47,085 nt of DNA, from contig JANYIQ010000240.1 in assembly GCA_025362575.1 (NCBI GenBank), forward strand, positions 1 to 47,085, written 5' to 3'. The position numbers and the translations under genes were made by a program. The notes under the pieces were generated by a model. The model made no database searches, was not told the DNA's origin, and saw only the letters and a list, made by a program, of their open reading frames with translations. Shown one piece after another: positions 7,599-16,297 of this stretch (positions within the stretch are counted from its first letter, which is position 1; every line of letters starts with the position of its first letter). This stretch comes from Bacteroidia bacterium. Its GTDB lineage: Bacteria; Bacteroidota; Bacteroidia; B-17B0; Aurantibacillaceae.

Positions 7599-9752
7599 AT
7601 GAGTATTCTCGAGAAAATTAGAAATCGCACTGCCCTTTTGGTGGGTATAGTTGGATTAGCCCTTGTTATTTTTATTCTGGAAAGTTTGTTGGGTTCAGGC
7701 CGTTCTTTATTCGGATCTGACAATACAACTGTTGGAAAAATTGCCGGAAAGGTTATTGATTACACAGAGTATTCTAATAAAATAAACGAACAGATCGCCA
7801 ACATCATGAAAGCGAATCCAAATGCCACCATTGATGATAAAACTCGCGAACAAATTGCAGATGGAGTTTGGGGACAAATGGTTTCTGAATTGGTTATTAA
7901 GCCAGAATACAAAAAAGTTGGAATATCTGTAAGTGAAGATGAATTATATGAATTAATGCTGGTGCACCCGCACAACATGGTTATTCAGCAATTGACCGAT
8001 CCAAAAACGCGTGAAGTGTACGATGCTTTTAAAGGACCAAACGGAACTTTTGATGTCGGTAAATTAAATCAGTTCGTAAATCAAATGACACCGGAGTATG
8101 AAAACTTCTGGGTTAATCTTGAAAAAAGTATTGGCGAATTACGTGAAGGTGAAAAATACATTAACCTTGTAAAAAAAGGTTTATATGTTACCAATGCAGA
8201 AGCTAAGCAGGCATTTGCAGATAACAACCGTCAGATGAATGTGAGTTTTGTAATGAAACGCTACTCTACAGTTTCCGACTCAGCGGTTGCGGTTAGCGAT
8301 GCAGATATTCAAAAATATTATAACGATCATCAGTACGAATTTCAGGCAGCTGAAACTACACGTAAAATTGAGTATGTAAGTTATGATGTTGTTCCAAGTC
8401 AGGAAGACTTAGTAAATCTTGAAAAAGATGCTCAGCGTGTTGCAGATGAATTTAAAACAAAAACCGCAAAAGAAGATTCGGCATATATTGCTCAGGAAAG
8501 TGAAGGCGGACAAGTTAGCATCAGCGATTTCTCTAAGAAAGCAATGATTATTCGTGATTCAGCTGTATTTACTGCTCCTGCAGGAACAGTTTATGGTCCT
8601 TATAACGAAGGAGCATTTATTAAAGTATATAAATTAGTTGCTGTAAAATCAGTTGCCGATTCGGCGCGTGTTCGTCACATTTTAATTGGATTGAAAGATC
8701 CAAGAACAAATCAGGATCGTCCGCAGCCGGTAGCAAAAAGAACAGCTGACAGTTTGTTGACCTTGATCAAAGAAAAGAAAGTTGCTTTTGATACTTTGGT
8801 AAAATATGCTTCAGATGATCAGGGTTCAATTGATAAAGGCGGAGATTATGGCTGGTTCGATGAGAACAAAGGATTTGTTGAGCCATTTAAAAATGCCGGA
8901 TTAGAAGGTACAAAAGGAAATATTTCGGTTGTAGAAACTCAGTTTGGTTACCATATTATTGAAGTGTTAGATGTTGCGAAAGCTCACCACACCATGTATA
9001 AAGTAGCTCAGATCTTTAAATTAATTGCACCAAGTGTAGAAACCAGTAAAGAATATTATTCATTGGCAAATAAATTTGGCGGAGAAAATAATACGCCTGA
9101 ACTATTCAATAAAGCCATTGAAACGCAAAAACTAAGCAAGCGTTTAGCTGATAACATTAAGGAATCTGATAAGAGCATTGCAGGTTTAGAAGGAACCAAA
9201 GAATTGGTAAAATGGATGTATGCAGCAAAGAAAGGTGACATCTCTCCGGTATTTGAATTTAAAGATAAATTCATTGTTGCTAATTTAGTTGGCATCAGAG
9301 AAAAAGGAACTTTGCCTTTAGATGAAGTTAAAGAAGAAGTGGTTTTAAAAGCCCGTCGCGATAAAAAAGCTGAAGAATTCATTAAAGAATTCAATACTAA
9401 AGTTGGCGCAAGTAAATCGGTTGTTGACATCGCAGCTAAAATGGGCTTGCAAGTTGAGAACCAGGATAATTTGGCTTTTGCTGCCTTTAACGTAAGCAAC
9501 ATTGGCCGCGAAGATGCTTTAATTGGAACAGCTGCAGGTTTAAAACCGGGCGCAGGTTCAAAAGCCATTAAAGGCGATAACGGTGTATTTATTGTAGTTC
9601 TTAATTCAGCAAACGAAGGAAATGTACCATCGAACTGGAGCGGACAAAAAATGCAGACACAACAAGCATTATCAGGTCGTGCCGATTACGAAGTGTTTAG
9701 CGCTTTAAGAGAAAAGGCCAACATTGAAGACCACAAAAGCCGTTTCGAATAG
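7599..9752 (+). CDS. PpiD-like peptidylprolyl isomerase / periplasmic foldase
   Basis: The 717-residue protein has the PpiD layout: a short cytoplasmic N-terminus (MSILEKIRNRT), one membrane anchor at about residues 13-31, a SurA_N-like chaperone region, and a parvulin rotamase domain at about 355-455 (starting ARVRHILIGL, with GGDYGWFDE and FGYHIIEV). A second, degenerate parvulin-like or chaperone part continues to the end. It should assist folding of exported envelope proteins, here including several large secreted ones. A consensus promoter precedes it and a strong terminator follows, so it is probably monocistronic. Confidence 0.9.
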   Translation: MSILEKIRNRTALLVGIVGLALVIFILESLLGSGRSLFGSDNTTVGKIAGKVIDYTEYSNKINEQIANIMKANPNATIDDKTREQIADGVWGQMVSELVIKPEYKKVGISVSEDELYELMLVHPHNMVIQQLTDPKTREVYDAFKGPNGTFDVGKLNQFVNQMTPEYENFWVNLEKSIGELREGEKYINLVKKGLYVTNAEAKQAFADNNRQMNVSFVMKRYSTVSDSAVAVSDADIQKYYNDHQYEFQAAETTRKIEYVSYDVVPSQEDLVNLEKDAQRVADEFKTKTAKEDSAYIAQESEGGQVSISDFSKKAMIIRDSAVFTAPAGTVYGPYNEGAFIKVYKLVAVKSVADSARVRHILIGLKDPRTNQDRPQPVAKRTADSLLTLIKEKKVAFDTLVKYASDDQGSIDKGGDYGWFDENKGFVEPFKNAGLEGTKGNISVVETQFGYHIIEVLDVAKAHHTMYKVAQIFKLIAPSVETSKEYYSLANKFGGENNTPELFNKAIETQKLSKRLADNIKESDKSIAGLEGTKELVKWMYAAKKGDISPVFEFKDKFIVANLVGIREKGTLPLDEVKEEVVLKARRDKKAEEFIKEFNTKVGASKSVVDIAAKMGLQVENQDNLAFAAFNVSNIGREDALIGTAAGLKPGAGSKAIKGDNGVFIVVLNSANEGNVPSNWSGQKMQTQQALSGRADYEVFSALREKANIEDHKSRFE

Positions 9753-9772
9753 TAGTAGAAAATATTTGAAAG

Positions 9773-9803
9773 AACCCCAATCGAAAACGGTTGGGGTTTT
9801 TTG
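9773..9803 (+). terminator. Rho-independent terminator after the PpiD-like gene
   Basis: Stem AACCCCAA / TTGGGGTT with a 10-nt loop, followed by a T-rich run, 20 nt downstream of the stop codon. Confidence 0.9.
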
Positions 9804-9831
9804 TTTTGAGAGAATGAGTGAAGTAGGATTT

Positions 9832-11685
9832 TTACCTCAACGAATCTTTAAGACTTAAATAAAGATCTCCGTAAATACTGGTAATTACTTTTCCTTTCTT
9901 TCTTCGGTTTCCGTTAATGCTGGTCACTTCTAATTTAACCCGTAACATTTCATTTTTCAATTCGATGATCATTTTATCAGCATCTACCTGAATGGAACCG
10001 TAATTATTATTCACAGGGGTATTCTCTCCGTTCTTTAGAATACTTTCCAAAGAAAGATCAACAAGGTTTTTATGATTGCGTTCAAGCACAATTTTATTAT
10101 TCAGTGTATCTAAACTCATGCTGATGGAATCGTTTGCTGCTAAAGCAAATGTTTGTGCGGTTGAGTAAGTATAATTATACAAGCTTAGGTTAACTAAATA
10201 ATCGTAGCCTTTAATTAATTTGTAACCTTTGAAAACGGTTTCGTTGCGGTAAAAATAGAATGTTTCGTTTTCACCGGTGCCATCTTCGCCATAGCGCTCG
10301 TTCACAAATTCAATTCCCATGGCGGTGTGTATGGCGCCAAGCTTATATGCATAGTCTTCATGTTTTGGATTAAGAATAGTATCCATTGGTTCTTTGAACT
10401 AGGCTTGTAAAATGTAAAGTTCATGTGTGCGGTCAATGTACTGCAAGATCGAAGAGATACGCGCATTATCTTTGTATGGGATCTTCGCGTGCTTTTTTTC
10501 GATGGTTCCGTTAACCAGAATTTTATTTTGGATCAATAATTCTTCAAGTCGGTTCATCTGACTGCGTTTTGAAACACTGAAAGAGCTCAGCGGACCAACC
10601 GAACTTAAAAAAGCAATAAGGCACAAGCTTACCGGAATGACCTTTATGTTTTTCACCGAACTTAATAAAAAATAGGCGGCAATAGCAGCTAACCAAACAG
10701 CGAGCACTAAAATGTAGTAACGGTTTTCGGTAATGCCATAATCGCTCACGCGTTTGTAAATGGCAATGATCAGTAAAAGAATTAAAGGGTAAAGAGCACG
10801 GTAAAACCAACGCGAGAAAACCTTTATCCAATTGTTTCCTTCAGCCTCGCGTATAGGATAAATTAATAATAGCGATAATATTCCCGCAATGGAAAAGCTG
10901 ATCACCAGGTAAGAAACCCAGCCTTTTGGTAATTGCCATTTGATCCCGATCTTGATCAGGTAAGCGTATAGTATGGCAAGATAAATGGTAACTAAAGGAA
11001 GTAATACAAATTGCGTGAATATTTTTAAGCCTTTTGGATAGCTTGTTTCCTCATTTAGCTGATGCAGATCTTTAGGAACGCCAGCTAAAAAGAACCAGGT
11101 ATTGAATAAGCTTACTAAAATAACCCACAACCTGAAATAATTTTTACCATCGATCTTTACATTAAATAATTGATCAACGGCAAGCATGGCCAAAGCCAAT
11201 CCTACATAAAGTACTCCGGTGTACAATCCGGATAAAAGTATGCGTAGGAAAAATGTTTTATTGAATTGCCAGAATCCGTTAATGTTGCCCTGATTAATGA
11301 AAGGCGAAAAAGAAACCAGCAAATGCAGTCCGATGTTAAATAATAAAAAGCGATACATTTCAATTTGTTCGAAACGTTCCGGTAAAAAGAAATAATAAAC
11401 AGCCAGAGCAGCCGCACCAATAACATTGGCAGAAATTTTAAAGTTCAGATTTTTTTGATTGGTTTCTGTGTATAAAGCAATCGACAAAAATAAAGTTAAG
11501 CCTAAAGAGGCAACAAGCAACAAGTGGTATGAAGTTACTTTTGCAGTTTCATTAGAATAATCAATGCCGATCAGGTAAATAGAAACGACAGCTCCTATGA
11601 GTGAGCAAAACAATACTAATGGAAACCGTTTTAAAGTAAATAATGCACCGTTCAATAAATTTTGTAAGGATGGTAATTTCAGCAT
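9832..11685 (-). pseudogene. DUF4153 membrane protein interrupted by an in-frame TAG stop
   Basis: Two frames lie end to end in the same phase: 11685-10399 (428 residues) and 10386-9832 (184 residues from the first ATG). Between them, read from the stop, are TAG TTC AAA GAA CCA ATG with no shift. Together they give about 617 residues, which is the size I expect for Bacteroidota DUF4153 proteins. The N-terminal part has about ten hydrophobic helices; the C-terminal part (YGEDGTGENETFYFYRNE, LIKGYDYLVNLSLY) is a soluble beta-rich domain I take to be the natural C-terminus of the same family. The stop sits in LQA-stop-FKEP, where a TGG to TAG change of a tryptophan is the simplest explanation. 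It could be a real mutation, an assembly error, or two working genes with a restart at 10386. The protein's function is unknown. Confidence 0.7.
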
Positions 11686-11831
11686 TTGAATAGTTTTAAA
11701 AAAGGTTGGAGGACATTAGTGCATAACAAATGTAATTAAAATACAATTGCTGTATTAGCGGAAAGACGCCTGAAAAGAATGTTTTGCATTTTTTAGGAAT
11801 TTTGCACCGCGAGGCCTAAACCAAAAATGCT

Positions 11832-11933
11832 TTTGTCATCCTGACGAAGGAAGGATCTGTTCTAAACAAAAGAATTCAAAATCATATACCTTTGTAAGAG
11901 GCATTCACGACGCGTCGGGATCAGGATGACAAA
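11832..11933. repeat. Intergenic palindromic repeat with 13-bp ends
   Basis: TTTGTCATCCTGA at 11832-11844 is the perfect reverse complement of TCAGGATGACAAA at 11921-11933, separated by 76 bp. It resembles the GTCAT...ATCT palindromes farther right at 12311 and 12665. A TACCTTTG (-7-like) lies inside at 11887-11894. The remaining bases of the 11686-11972 gap hold nothing else I can identify apart from the ferredoxin promoter. Confidence 0.7.
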
Positions 11934-11938
11934 GGAGG

Positions 11939-11968
11939 TTGTGGGTCCAAATATTAATTATAATTTTG
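11939..11968 (+). promoter_or_regulatory. Promoter of the ferredoxin gene: TTG - 19 nt - TAATTTTG
   Basis: TTG at 11939-11941 and TAATTTTG at 11961-11968 match both parts of the Bacteroidota sigma-ABfr promoter. The -7 box ends only 4 nt before the ATG at 11973, so the transcript should start at or within a few bases of the start codon (leaderless). Confidence 0.65.
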
Positions 11969-11972
11969 CAAC

Positions 11973-12302
11973 ATGCCCGATATAAACATACATGTTCAGA
12001 ACGCAGATAACTCAATAACTACGTTACAAGGCCCAACCGACATGGGTTTGAGTTTAATGGAATTTTTAAAAGCGAGTGAGTTCGATATTTTAGCTACTTG
12101 TGGAGGAATGGCGCTTTGTGCTACCTGCCATGTTGAGGTACTTAAAGGCTTCGATACTTTACCCGAAATCACCAACGATGAATACGCGATGTTAGATACG
12201 CTTCCGAACATTACAGATACTTCCCGCTTATCTTGTCAGTTAAAATTGTCTGAGCAAATGGAAGGGATTACTGTGAAGATCATGGGAGATGGGCTAGCGT
12301 AG
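11973..12302 (+). CDS. 2Fe-2S ferredoxin, adrenodoxin type
   Basis: The 109-residue protein has the four cysteine ligands of a vertebrate/ISC-type [2Fe-2S] ferredoxin: C43, C49 and C52 in ATCGGMALCATCHVEV and C88 in RLSCQL (spacing C-x5-C-x2-C-x35-C). The N-terminal beta-grasp strand and the acidic stretch after the cluster loop also fit. It is cytoplasmic with no signal peptide and should carry electrons, most likely for Fe-S assembly or a hydroxylase; the neighbours do not say which. The consensus promoter placed right before the ATG supports this start. Confidence 0.92.
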   Translation: MPDINIHVQNADNSITTLQGPTDMGLSLMEFLKASEFDILATCGGMALCATCHVEVLKGFDTLPEITNDEYAMLDTLPNITDTSRLSCQLKLSEQMEGITVKIMGDGLA

Positions 12303-12310
12303 GGTTTCCC

Positions 12311-12337
12311 GTCATGCCGAACTTGTTTCGGCATCTT
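12311..12337. repeat. REP-like palindrome, left of the GIY-YIG gene
   Basis: An asymmetric 27-nt unit starting GTCAT and ending ATCTT around an 8-bp stem (AT-GCCGAA / TTCGGC-AT, loop CTTGT). The reverse complement of the unit at 12665-12691 matches at 24 of 27 positions, and the two stem differences are compensatory (G-C in one copy, C-G in the other). It may also terminate the ferredoxin transcript. Confidence 0.8.
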
Positions 12338-12353
12338 CAAAATTGATGAATTT

Positions 12354-12647
12354 ATGAGAGCGGTTCGTGCTTTTGTATACATAATGTCTAACACAGGAAG
12401 AACTACCTTTTATATTGGAGTAACTAACAATATAGAAAGAAGAGTGGGTGAACATAAACGCTTAGAAGGTTCTGCTTTTTCAAGAAAGTATAAACTTATC
12501 CATTTGGTTTACTATGAAGAGATTTCGGGAATTACCAAAGCAATTGCAAGAGAAAAGCAACTCAAAAATTGGCATCGCGATTGGAAAATAAATCTGATAA
12601 AGGAAATGAATCCAGAAATGTTAGATTTGGCTAAAGATTGGTTTTAA
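12354..12647 (+). CDS. Single-domain GIY-YIG endonuclease-like protein
   Basis: The 97-residue protein is a complete stand-alone GIY-YIG domain of the small COG2827-like type: VYI at 8-10 stands for GIY, YIG is at 20-22, followed by TNNIERRVGEHK with the conserved Arg and His, and AIAREKQLKNW with the metal-binding Glu67. The start at 12354 is needed because the next ATG would cut off the first beta strand. No DNA-binding domain is attached. The gene is bordered by inverted copies of one palindrome, at 12311-12337 and 12665-12691; the right copy reaches into the stop codon of the next gene. Small GIY-YIG proteins of this type are often of unknown role. A nuclease acting on these palindromes is a hypothesis. 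Confidence 0.88.
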   Translation: MRAVRAFVYIMSNTGRTTFYIGVTNNIERRVGEHKRLEGSAFSRKYKLIHLVYYEEISGITKAIAREKQLKNWHRDWKINLIKEMNPEMLDLAKDWF

Positions 12648-12664
12648 TTAAGATTTGGGTTGGA

Positions 12665-12691
12665 AAGATCCCGAAACGAGTTCGGGATGAC
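12665..12691. repeat. REP-like palindrome, right of the GIY-YIG gene, inverted
   Basis: Inverted partner of the unit at 12311-12337: stem AT-CCCGAA / TTCGGG-AT with loop CTCGT when read on the minus strand. Its last base is part of the stop codon of the serine hydrolase gene on the minus strand, so the element abuts that gene's end exactly. Confidence 0.8.
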
Positions 12692-13863
12692 TACCGGCAA
12701 TACATATCCAACGCCGCTTGCACACAAGTACCAACATCATCGGGATAATGATACAAACCGCTTTTAGGGCGCCGTTTGCGCGATAGTTTTACGATCACTA
12801 ATTTTTTATCGGGCACACAAATAATGTGCTGACCTAATATGCCTCTGGCAAAATAAATTTTCATTCCTTTATATTCGGTGAGCCACCAATTGTAACCGTA
12901 CGTATGATTAGCGGTGCCGTCTTCTTCAAGACAATTAAAGGGAGTAATGCTATTGGCTACAAATTCGGAATCAACAATTTGTTTCCCATTCCATTTACCA
13001 TAATTTAAATACAGCATTCCCATTCGTGCAAAATCAGTTGGATTGGAATTTAAGCAACAAAAACTTTTTTCGAATCCGTCTTTTTTATCTAAGCTCCACC
13101 AGGCGGGTTGCTGACAATTCAGATCTTTCCACAAACGTTCGCTTAAATACTGTGATAAAGGTTTGCCAACTGCCCTTGCAATGCAGATACCAAGTAAAGC
13201 AGAATTTCCGCTTAAATATTTAAAAACTTTTCCGGGCGCTTCACCAACATTGTATTGACAGCTTGCTTTTAAAAGATCGGCGCCATAATAACCTTCGGCA
13301 GGGTAGGCGAAAGGACTCATGTAATTTTCATCAAAATCAATTCCGGAGGTCATGGTAACAAGGTGACGTAAAGTGATCTTTGCTTTTTCGCCGGTGTTAA
13401 AATCCGAAATGTATTTTCCAACCGGTTCATCTAAATTTTTTATGAAGCTGTCTTTTAAAGCGCAGCCTAGCAAAACACTGCAATAGGTTTTTGCAATGCT
13501 GAAGCCGTTGGTGTGCGATGTATCACCATAACCATCCCAGTATTGTTCGTGAATTAAACTATCATTTTTAATAATAACAAAAGCATGCGCTTCAAAATTT
13601 TTAAAAATAGTTTCAGCTTCAGCCGGTAAACGTGAAGTATTATAAAGTTTGGATCTTAATAAGGATTTCGGATCTAAAACCTCCACTTTTCGGTTATCGA
13701 AAATTAAATATTCGGTGACGCTTGGTCCGGTTCGGCCCGACAGATAAGTATTCGCGAGCGCTTTATAAAGATACCACCTTCCCGAAAAAAGAATGACTAA
13801 GCTTAGCAGCACAGTTATTGTGGCAGTAAAGTATAAGATGAATTTGAGAATTCTTTTCAGCAT
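12691..13863 (-). CDS. Serine hydrolase of the beta-lactamase / class C PBP family, membrane-anchored
   Basis: The 390-residue protein has one N-terminal membrane segment (about residues 7-28) and then a beta-lactamase-fold domain. The nucleophile motif is S122-I-A-K125 in GFSIAKTYC, and Y216 in KYLSGNSALLG fits the second motif of the class C / esterase VIII group; LRHLVTMTSGIDFDE is another family signature. It is probably a periplasmic D-aminopeptidase, esterase or carboxypeptidase rather than an antibiotic-resistance enzyme; the substrate cannot be told. Its ATG overlaps the LipB stop by one base (TAATG), so it is translationally coupled and last in a minus-strand operon. Confidence 0.85.
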   Translation of the reverse strand: MLKRILKFILYFTATITVLLSLVILFSGRWYLYKALANTYLSGRTGPSVTEYLIFDNRKVEVLDPKSLLRSKLYNTSRLPAEAETIFKNFEAHAFVIIKNDSLIHEQYWDGYGDTSHTNGFSIAKTYCSVLLGCALKDSFIKNLDEPVGKYISDFNTGEKAKITLRHLVTMTSGIDFDENYMSPFAYPAEGYYGADLLKASCQYNVGEAPGKVFKYLSGNSALLGICIARAVGKPLSQYLSERLWKDLNCQQPAWWSLDKKDGFEKSFCCLNSNPTDFARMGMLYLNYGKWNGKQIVDSEFVANSITPFNCLEEDGTANHTYGYNWWLTEYKGMKIYFARGILGQHIICVPDKKLVIVKLSRKRRPKSGLYHYPDDVGTCVQAALDMYCR

Positions 13864-14594
13864 TATGAATTAAAAACGTTCGAAGTCTCCACAATATTGC
13901 ATTCAAACAAAACACTGAAATATTTTTTGAGTTTTTCTTTTACTTCATTCATGTTCACTTCCTTTACACCAAGCTCTTTGTTTAAACTTGTCACCGCTTT
14001 ATTTTGTATGCCGCAAGGAATGATGTTGTTGAAATAATTAAGATCTGAATTCACATTAAAACCCCAACCGTGCATGGTAACCCAGCGGCTGCATCTTACG
14101 CCGAATGCACATATTTTACGGGCTTTGGCAGGATCTTTAGCATCTAACCAAACTCCGGTTTCGCCTTTGCTGCGCTCACCTTTAATGCCATATTCGGCCA
14201 ACGTAAGAATGATGGTTTCTTCCAGCAAACGTAAATATTTATGGATGTCGGTAAAAAAATTATCGAGGTCTAAAATAGGGTAGCCTACTAATTGCCCCGG
14301 ACCGTGATACGTTATATCGCCGCCACGATTTATTTTATGAAAGGTGGCTTCTTTATTTTGTAGCTGAAGTTCATTGATCAAAAGATTTTTTTCGTCGCCG
14401 CTTTTTCCTAATGTGTAAACATGCGGATGTTCAACAAACAATAAATAATTTGGAGTTGGGATGCGAGTGTTGTTGTTTCTGTTCTCGGTTTTTATAGCAA
14501 CAGTTTTGTTGAACAGAATTTCCTGATGATCCCAACAGGTTTTATAATCCAGCAAGCCCAGATCTTCAAATATTACCTGCTTGTTTTTTTGCAT
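13863..14594 (-). CDS. lipB: Octanoyl-[acyl-carrier-protein]:protein octanoyltransferase LipB
   Basis: The 243-residue protein carries the LipB signature RGGDITYHGPGQ at residues 90-101, the catalytic Lys160 in ARKICAFG and the catalytic Cys194 in IIPCGI. It moves octanoyl groups from ACP to the lipoyl domains of 2-oxoacid dehydrogenases and GcvH as the first step of lipoate synthesis in the cytoplasm. PdhC, encoded at 43053-44663, has two such domains. The start directly follows the stop of the sugar-phosphate isomerase gene, and its stop overlaps the next start, consistent with an operon. No lipA is present in the window. Confidence 0.96.
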   Translation of the reverse strand: MQKNKQVIFEDLGLLDYKTCWDHQEILFNKTVAIKTENRNNNTRIPTPNYLLFVEHPHVYTLGKSGDEKNLLINELQLQNKEATFHKINRGGDITYHGPGQLVGYPILDLDNFFTDIHKYLRLLEETIILTLAEYGIKGERSKGETGVWLDAKDPAKARKICAFGVRCSRWVTMHGWGFNVNSDLNYFNNIIPCGIQNKAVTSLNKELGVKEVNMNEVKEKLKKYFSVLFECNIVETSNVFNS

Positions 14595-15575
14595 TTAAAA
14601 TTTTGAAAGTTGGTCTTTCAAATGATTAATAACATTTACTTCAATTGGGTCAATGTTCTTTAATTCTGCTAAGTCAACACTTATCCAATCACCTAAGTGG
14701 ATCAAATAAAAATATTGTTCGAGCTTGGTTTTTCCTTTGGCTTCGATATCGATAACGCCACTTGAATACTTTTCGAAAATGGGTTTGCATACCTCGTAAC
14801 GCTTCACAGTGCGGGCGTAATCGAAAGATGTTTTGAAAGTAATAACAGCTAAATTATCGTTCTTGGTGGTCCAGCCCACTAATTCATTGTGATTCATTTC
14901 CGGAAAAACGTGATGCCAGCAAAGCATTTTACTGTTCTCGTTTATTTGCTGACGAAAACGAACACTAACACCTTCGGCACTTCCCAAAGAGTAAATAACG
15001 GTGAGTTTATTGAATAATTTTTCTGCGATCTGTTTCGAACTTGACTTTATGTTTTCGCTTTCTGACTTTAAAAGTGAAACGCTTTTTTCTACATCGCCCA
15101 AAAGAGATGCGGGCGCAAATTTATAGTGTGTAAATATTTTTATCAGCTGAACTAAAGAGTAACCGATGCAAGAACGGGGTGGGTTGCCACCCGGAATTTT
15201 AATAACATCAAAATTATTTGCTTTGGCCAGTTCATCAACCTTGCCGCCGCTGGTAACACAAATTACCTGAGCTTTTTTATCAATGGCCTGCTGCATGGCC
15301 TGTAAAGTTTCTTCGGTATTACCGGAGTATGACGAAATTATGACAAGTGTATTTGAATTAACGAATGCGGGTAAAAAATAATCTTTATTAATAAGAATGG
15401 GAACCGGACAAACATCAGCAACTAATTCCGATAAAATGGTACCACCTATTCCTGATCCGCCCAAGCCTGTAACAATAACATTTTGTATATTATTTTTAGG
15501 GCTTAAGTTTGCTTTATTGGCAATATCAAAAGCTTCTTGAAGTTGTTTTGGAAAATTTTCGATCAGGGTTTTCAT
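14595..15575 (-). CDS. Bifunctional phosphoglucose/phosphomannose isomerase (SIS family)
   Basis: The 326-residue protein has two SIS subdomains: GLGGSGIGG at about residues 37-45 and SSYSGNTEET at about 88-97 bind the sugar phosphate, and the later HNELVGW segment supplies the catalytic His typical of the PGI/PMI family first known from archaea. It interconverts glucose-6-phosphate or mannose-6-phosphate with fructose-6-phosphate. The family is common in Bacteroidota. The gene stands between NUDIX (29 nt upstream) and LipB (no gap) and is likely cotranscribed with both. The isomerase specificity could be narrower than the name says. Confidence 0.88.
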   Translation of the reverse strand: MKTLIENFPKQLQEAFDIANKANLSPKNNIQNVIVTGLGGSGIGGTILSELVADVCPVPILINKDYFLPAFVNSNTLVIISSYSGNTEETLQAMQQAIDKKAQVICVTSGGKVDELAKANNFDVIKIPGGNPPRSCIGYSLVQLIKIFTHYKFAPASLLGDVEKSVSLLKSESENIKSSSKQIAEKLFNKLTVIYSLGSAEGVSVRFRQQINENSKMLCWHHVFPEMNHNELVGWTTKNDNLAVITFKTSFDYARTVKRYEVCKPIFEKYSSGVIDIEAKGKTKLEQYFYLIHLGDWISVDLAELKNIDPIEVNVINHLKDQLSKF

Positions 15576-15604
15576 ATTACAAGGGCAATAAAGGTAAGTA
15601 AAAT

Positions 15605-16156
15605 TTAGATTTTGCCCTGTTCAATGAGGATTTTGGTTTTTAATATGGCTGCAACTGTTATGGCGTCTGTAATTTTACCTTCCATAACCCAGTTATAAGC
15701 TTCATTTAAGTGAATTTTTTTTATTTGTAAGATCTCACTTTCCTCAGGCTCAGCCTCTTCGAAAGTTAGGCCGGTGGCCAAATACACAATTGCCAGTTCG
15801 TCGGTGGCCGAGTTACTTAGGTGTAAACGCATAATTTCCTTGAAGTTTTGTGCAATTATGCCTGTTTCTTCTTTTAGTTCTCTTTTAGCCGAATCTAATG
15901 GATCAACATTTAATTGTCCGCCACCCTCAGGAATTTCCCAACTATATTCATTAACCGGGTATCGCCATTGTCCAACAAGCCATGTATTGTGTTCATTATC
16001 AAGTGCTAATATTCCAATTGCCAAATTTTTAAAATTAACAACACTGTATGTTGCGGGGTTATCTGCAGGATTCAAAACGTCGTGTTTTACTACTTTTATC
16101 CAAGGCGATTCGTAAACGAGTTCTGATTTTTTGGTTTTCCAGGGATTATGTTCCAT
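15605..16156 (-). CDS. NUDIX hydrolase, ADP-ribose pyrophosphatase-like
   Basis: The 183-residue protein has the NUDIX fold with the core AKRELKEETGI, which holds the metal-binding RE..EE residues, preceded by EIPEGGGQLN. Compared with the textbook GX5EX7REUXEEXGU motif the first Glu is replaced by Val (NVDPLD). The later segment (AIVYLATGL, then EPEESEI) fits ADP-ribose pyrophosphatases, which split ADP-ribose and similar nucleoside diphosphate sugars. It is cytoplasmic, the first gene of a likely four-gene minus-strand operon, and divergent from the SprB-repeat gene across 141 bp. The exact substrate is not determined. Confidence 0.88.
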   Translation of the reverse strand: MEHNPWKTKKSELVYESPWIKVVKHDVLNPADNPATYSVVNFKNLAIGILALDNEHNTWLVGQWRYPVNEYSWEIPEGGGQLNVDPLDSAKRELKEETGIIAQNFKEIMRLHLSNSATDELAIVYLATGLTFEEAEPEESEILQIKKIHLNEAYNWVMEGKITDAITVAAILKTKILIEQGKI

Positions 16157-16297
16157 AAACTAATTTTTTAATGCATCTCACTAAACCACAACGTATTTTC
16201 ACACAGTCAAATTGTTAATTATATGGTTATGTGCCGTAAAATTAGTAACTTTTAACACTTAAATTCGTAAAACTTAAACGGAACTAAGGCCGCGAGG

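Noticed and set aside
9056-9568. 170-residue antisense ORF under the PpiD-like gene
   Set aside because: It is opposite a well-supported coding region, has no motif, start context or promoter, and follows from that gene's codon use.
10396-10401. Recoding of TAG as an amino acid in the DUF4153 gene
   Set aside because: No special stem-loop or suppressor gene is visible, and one base change from TGG explains it more simply.
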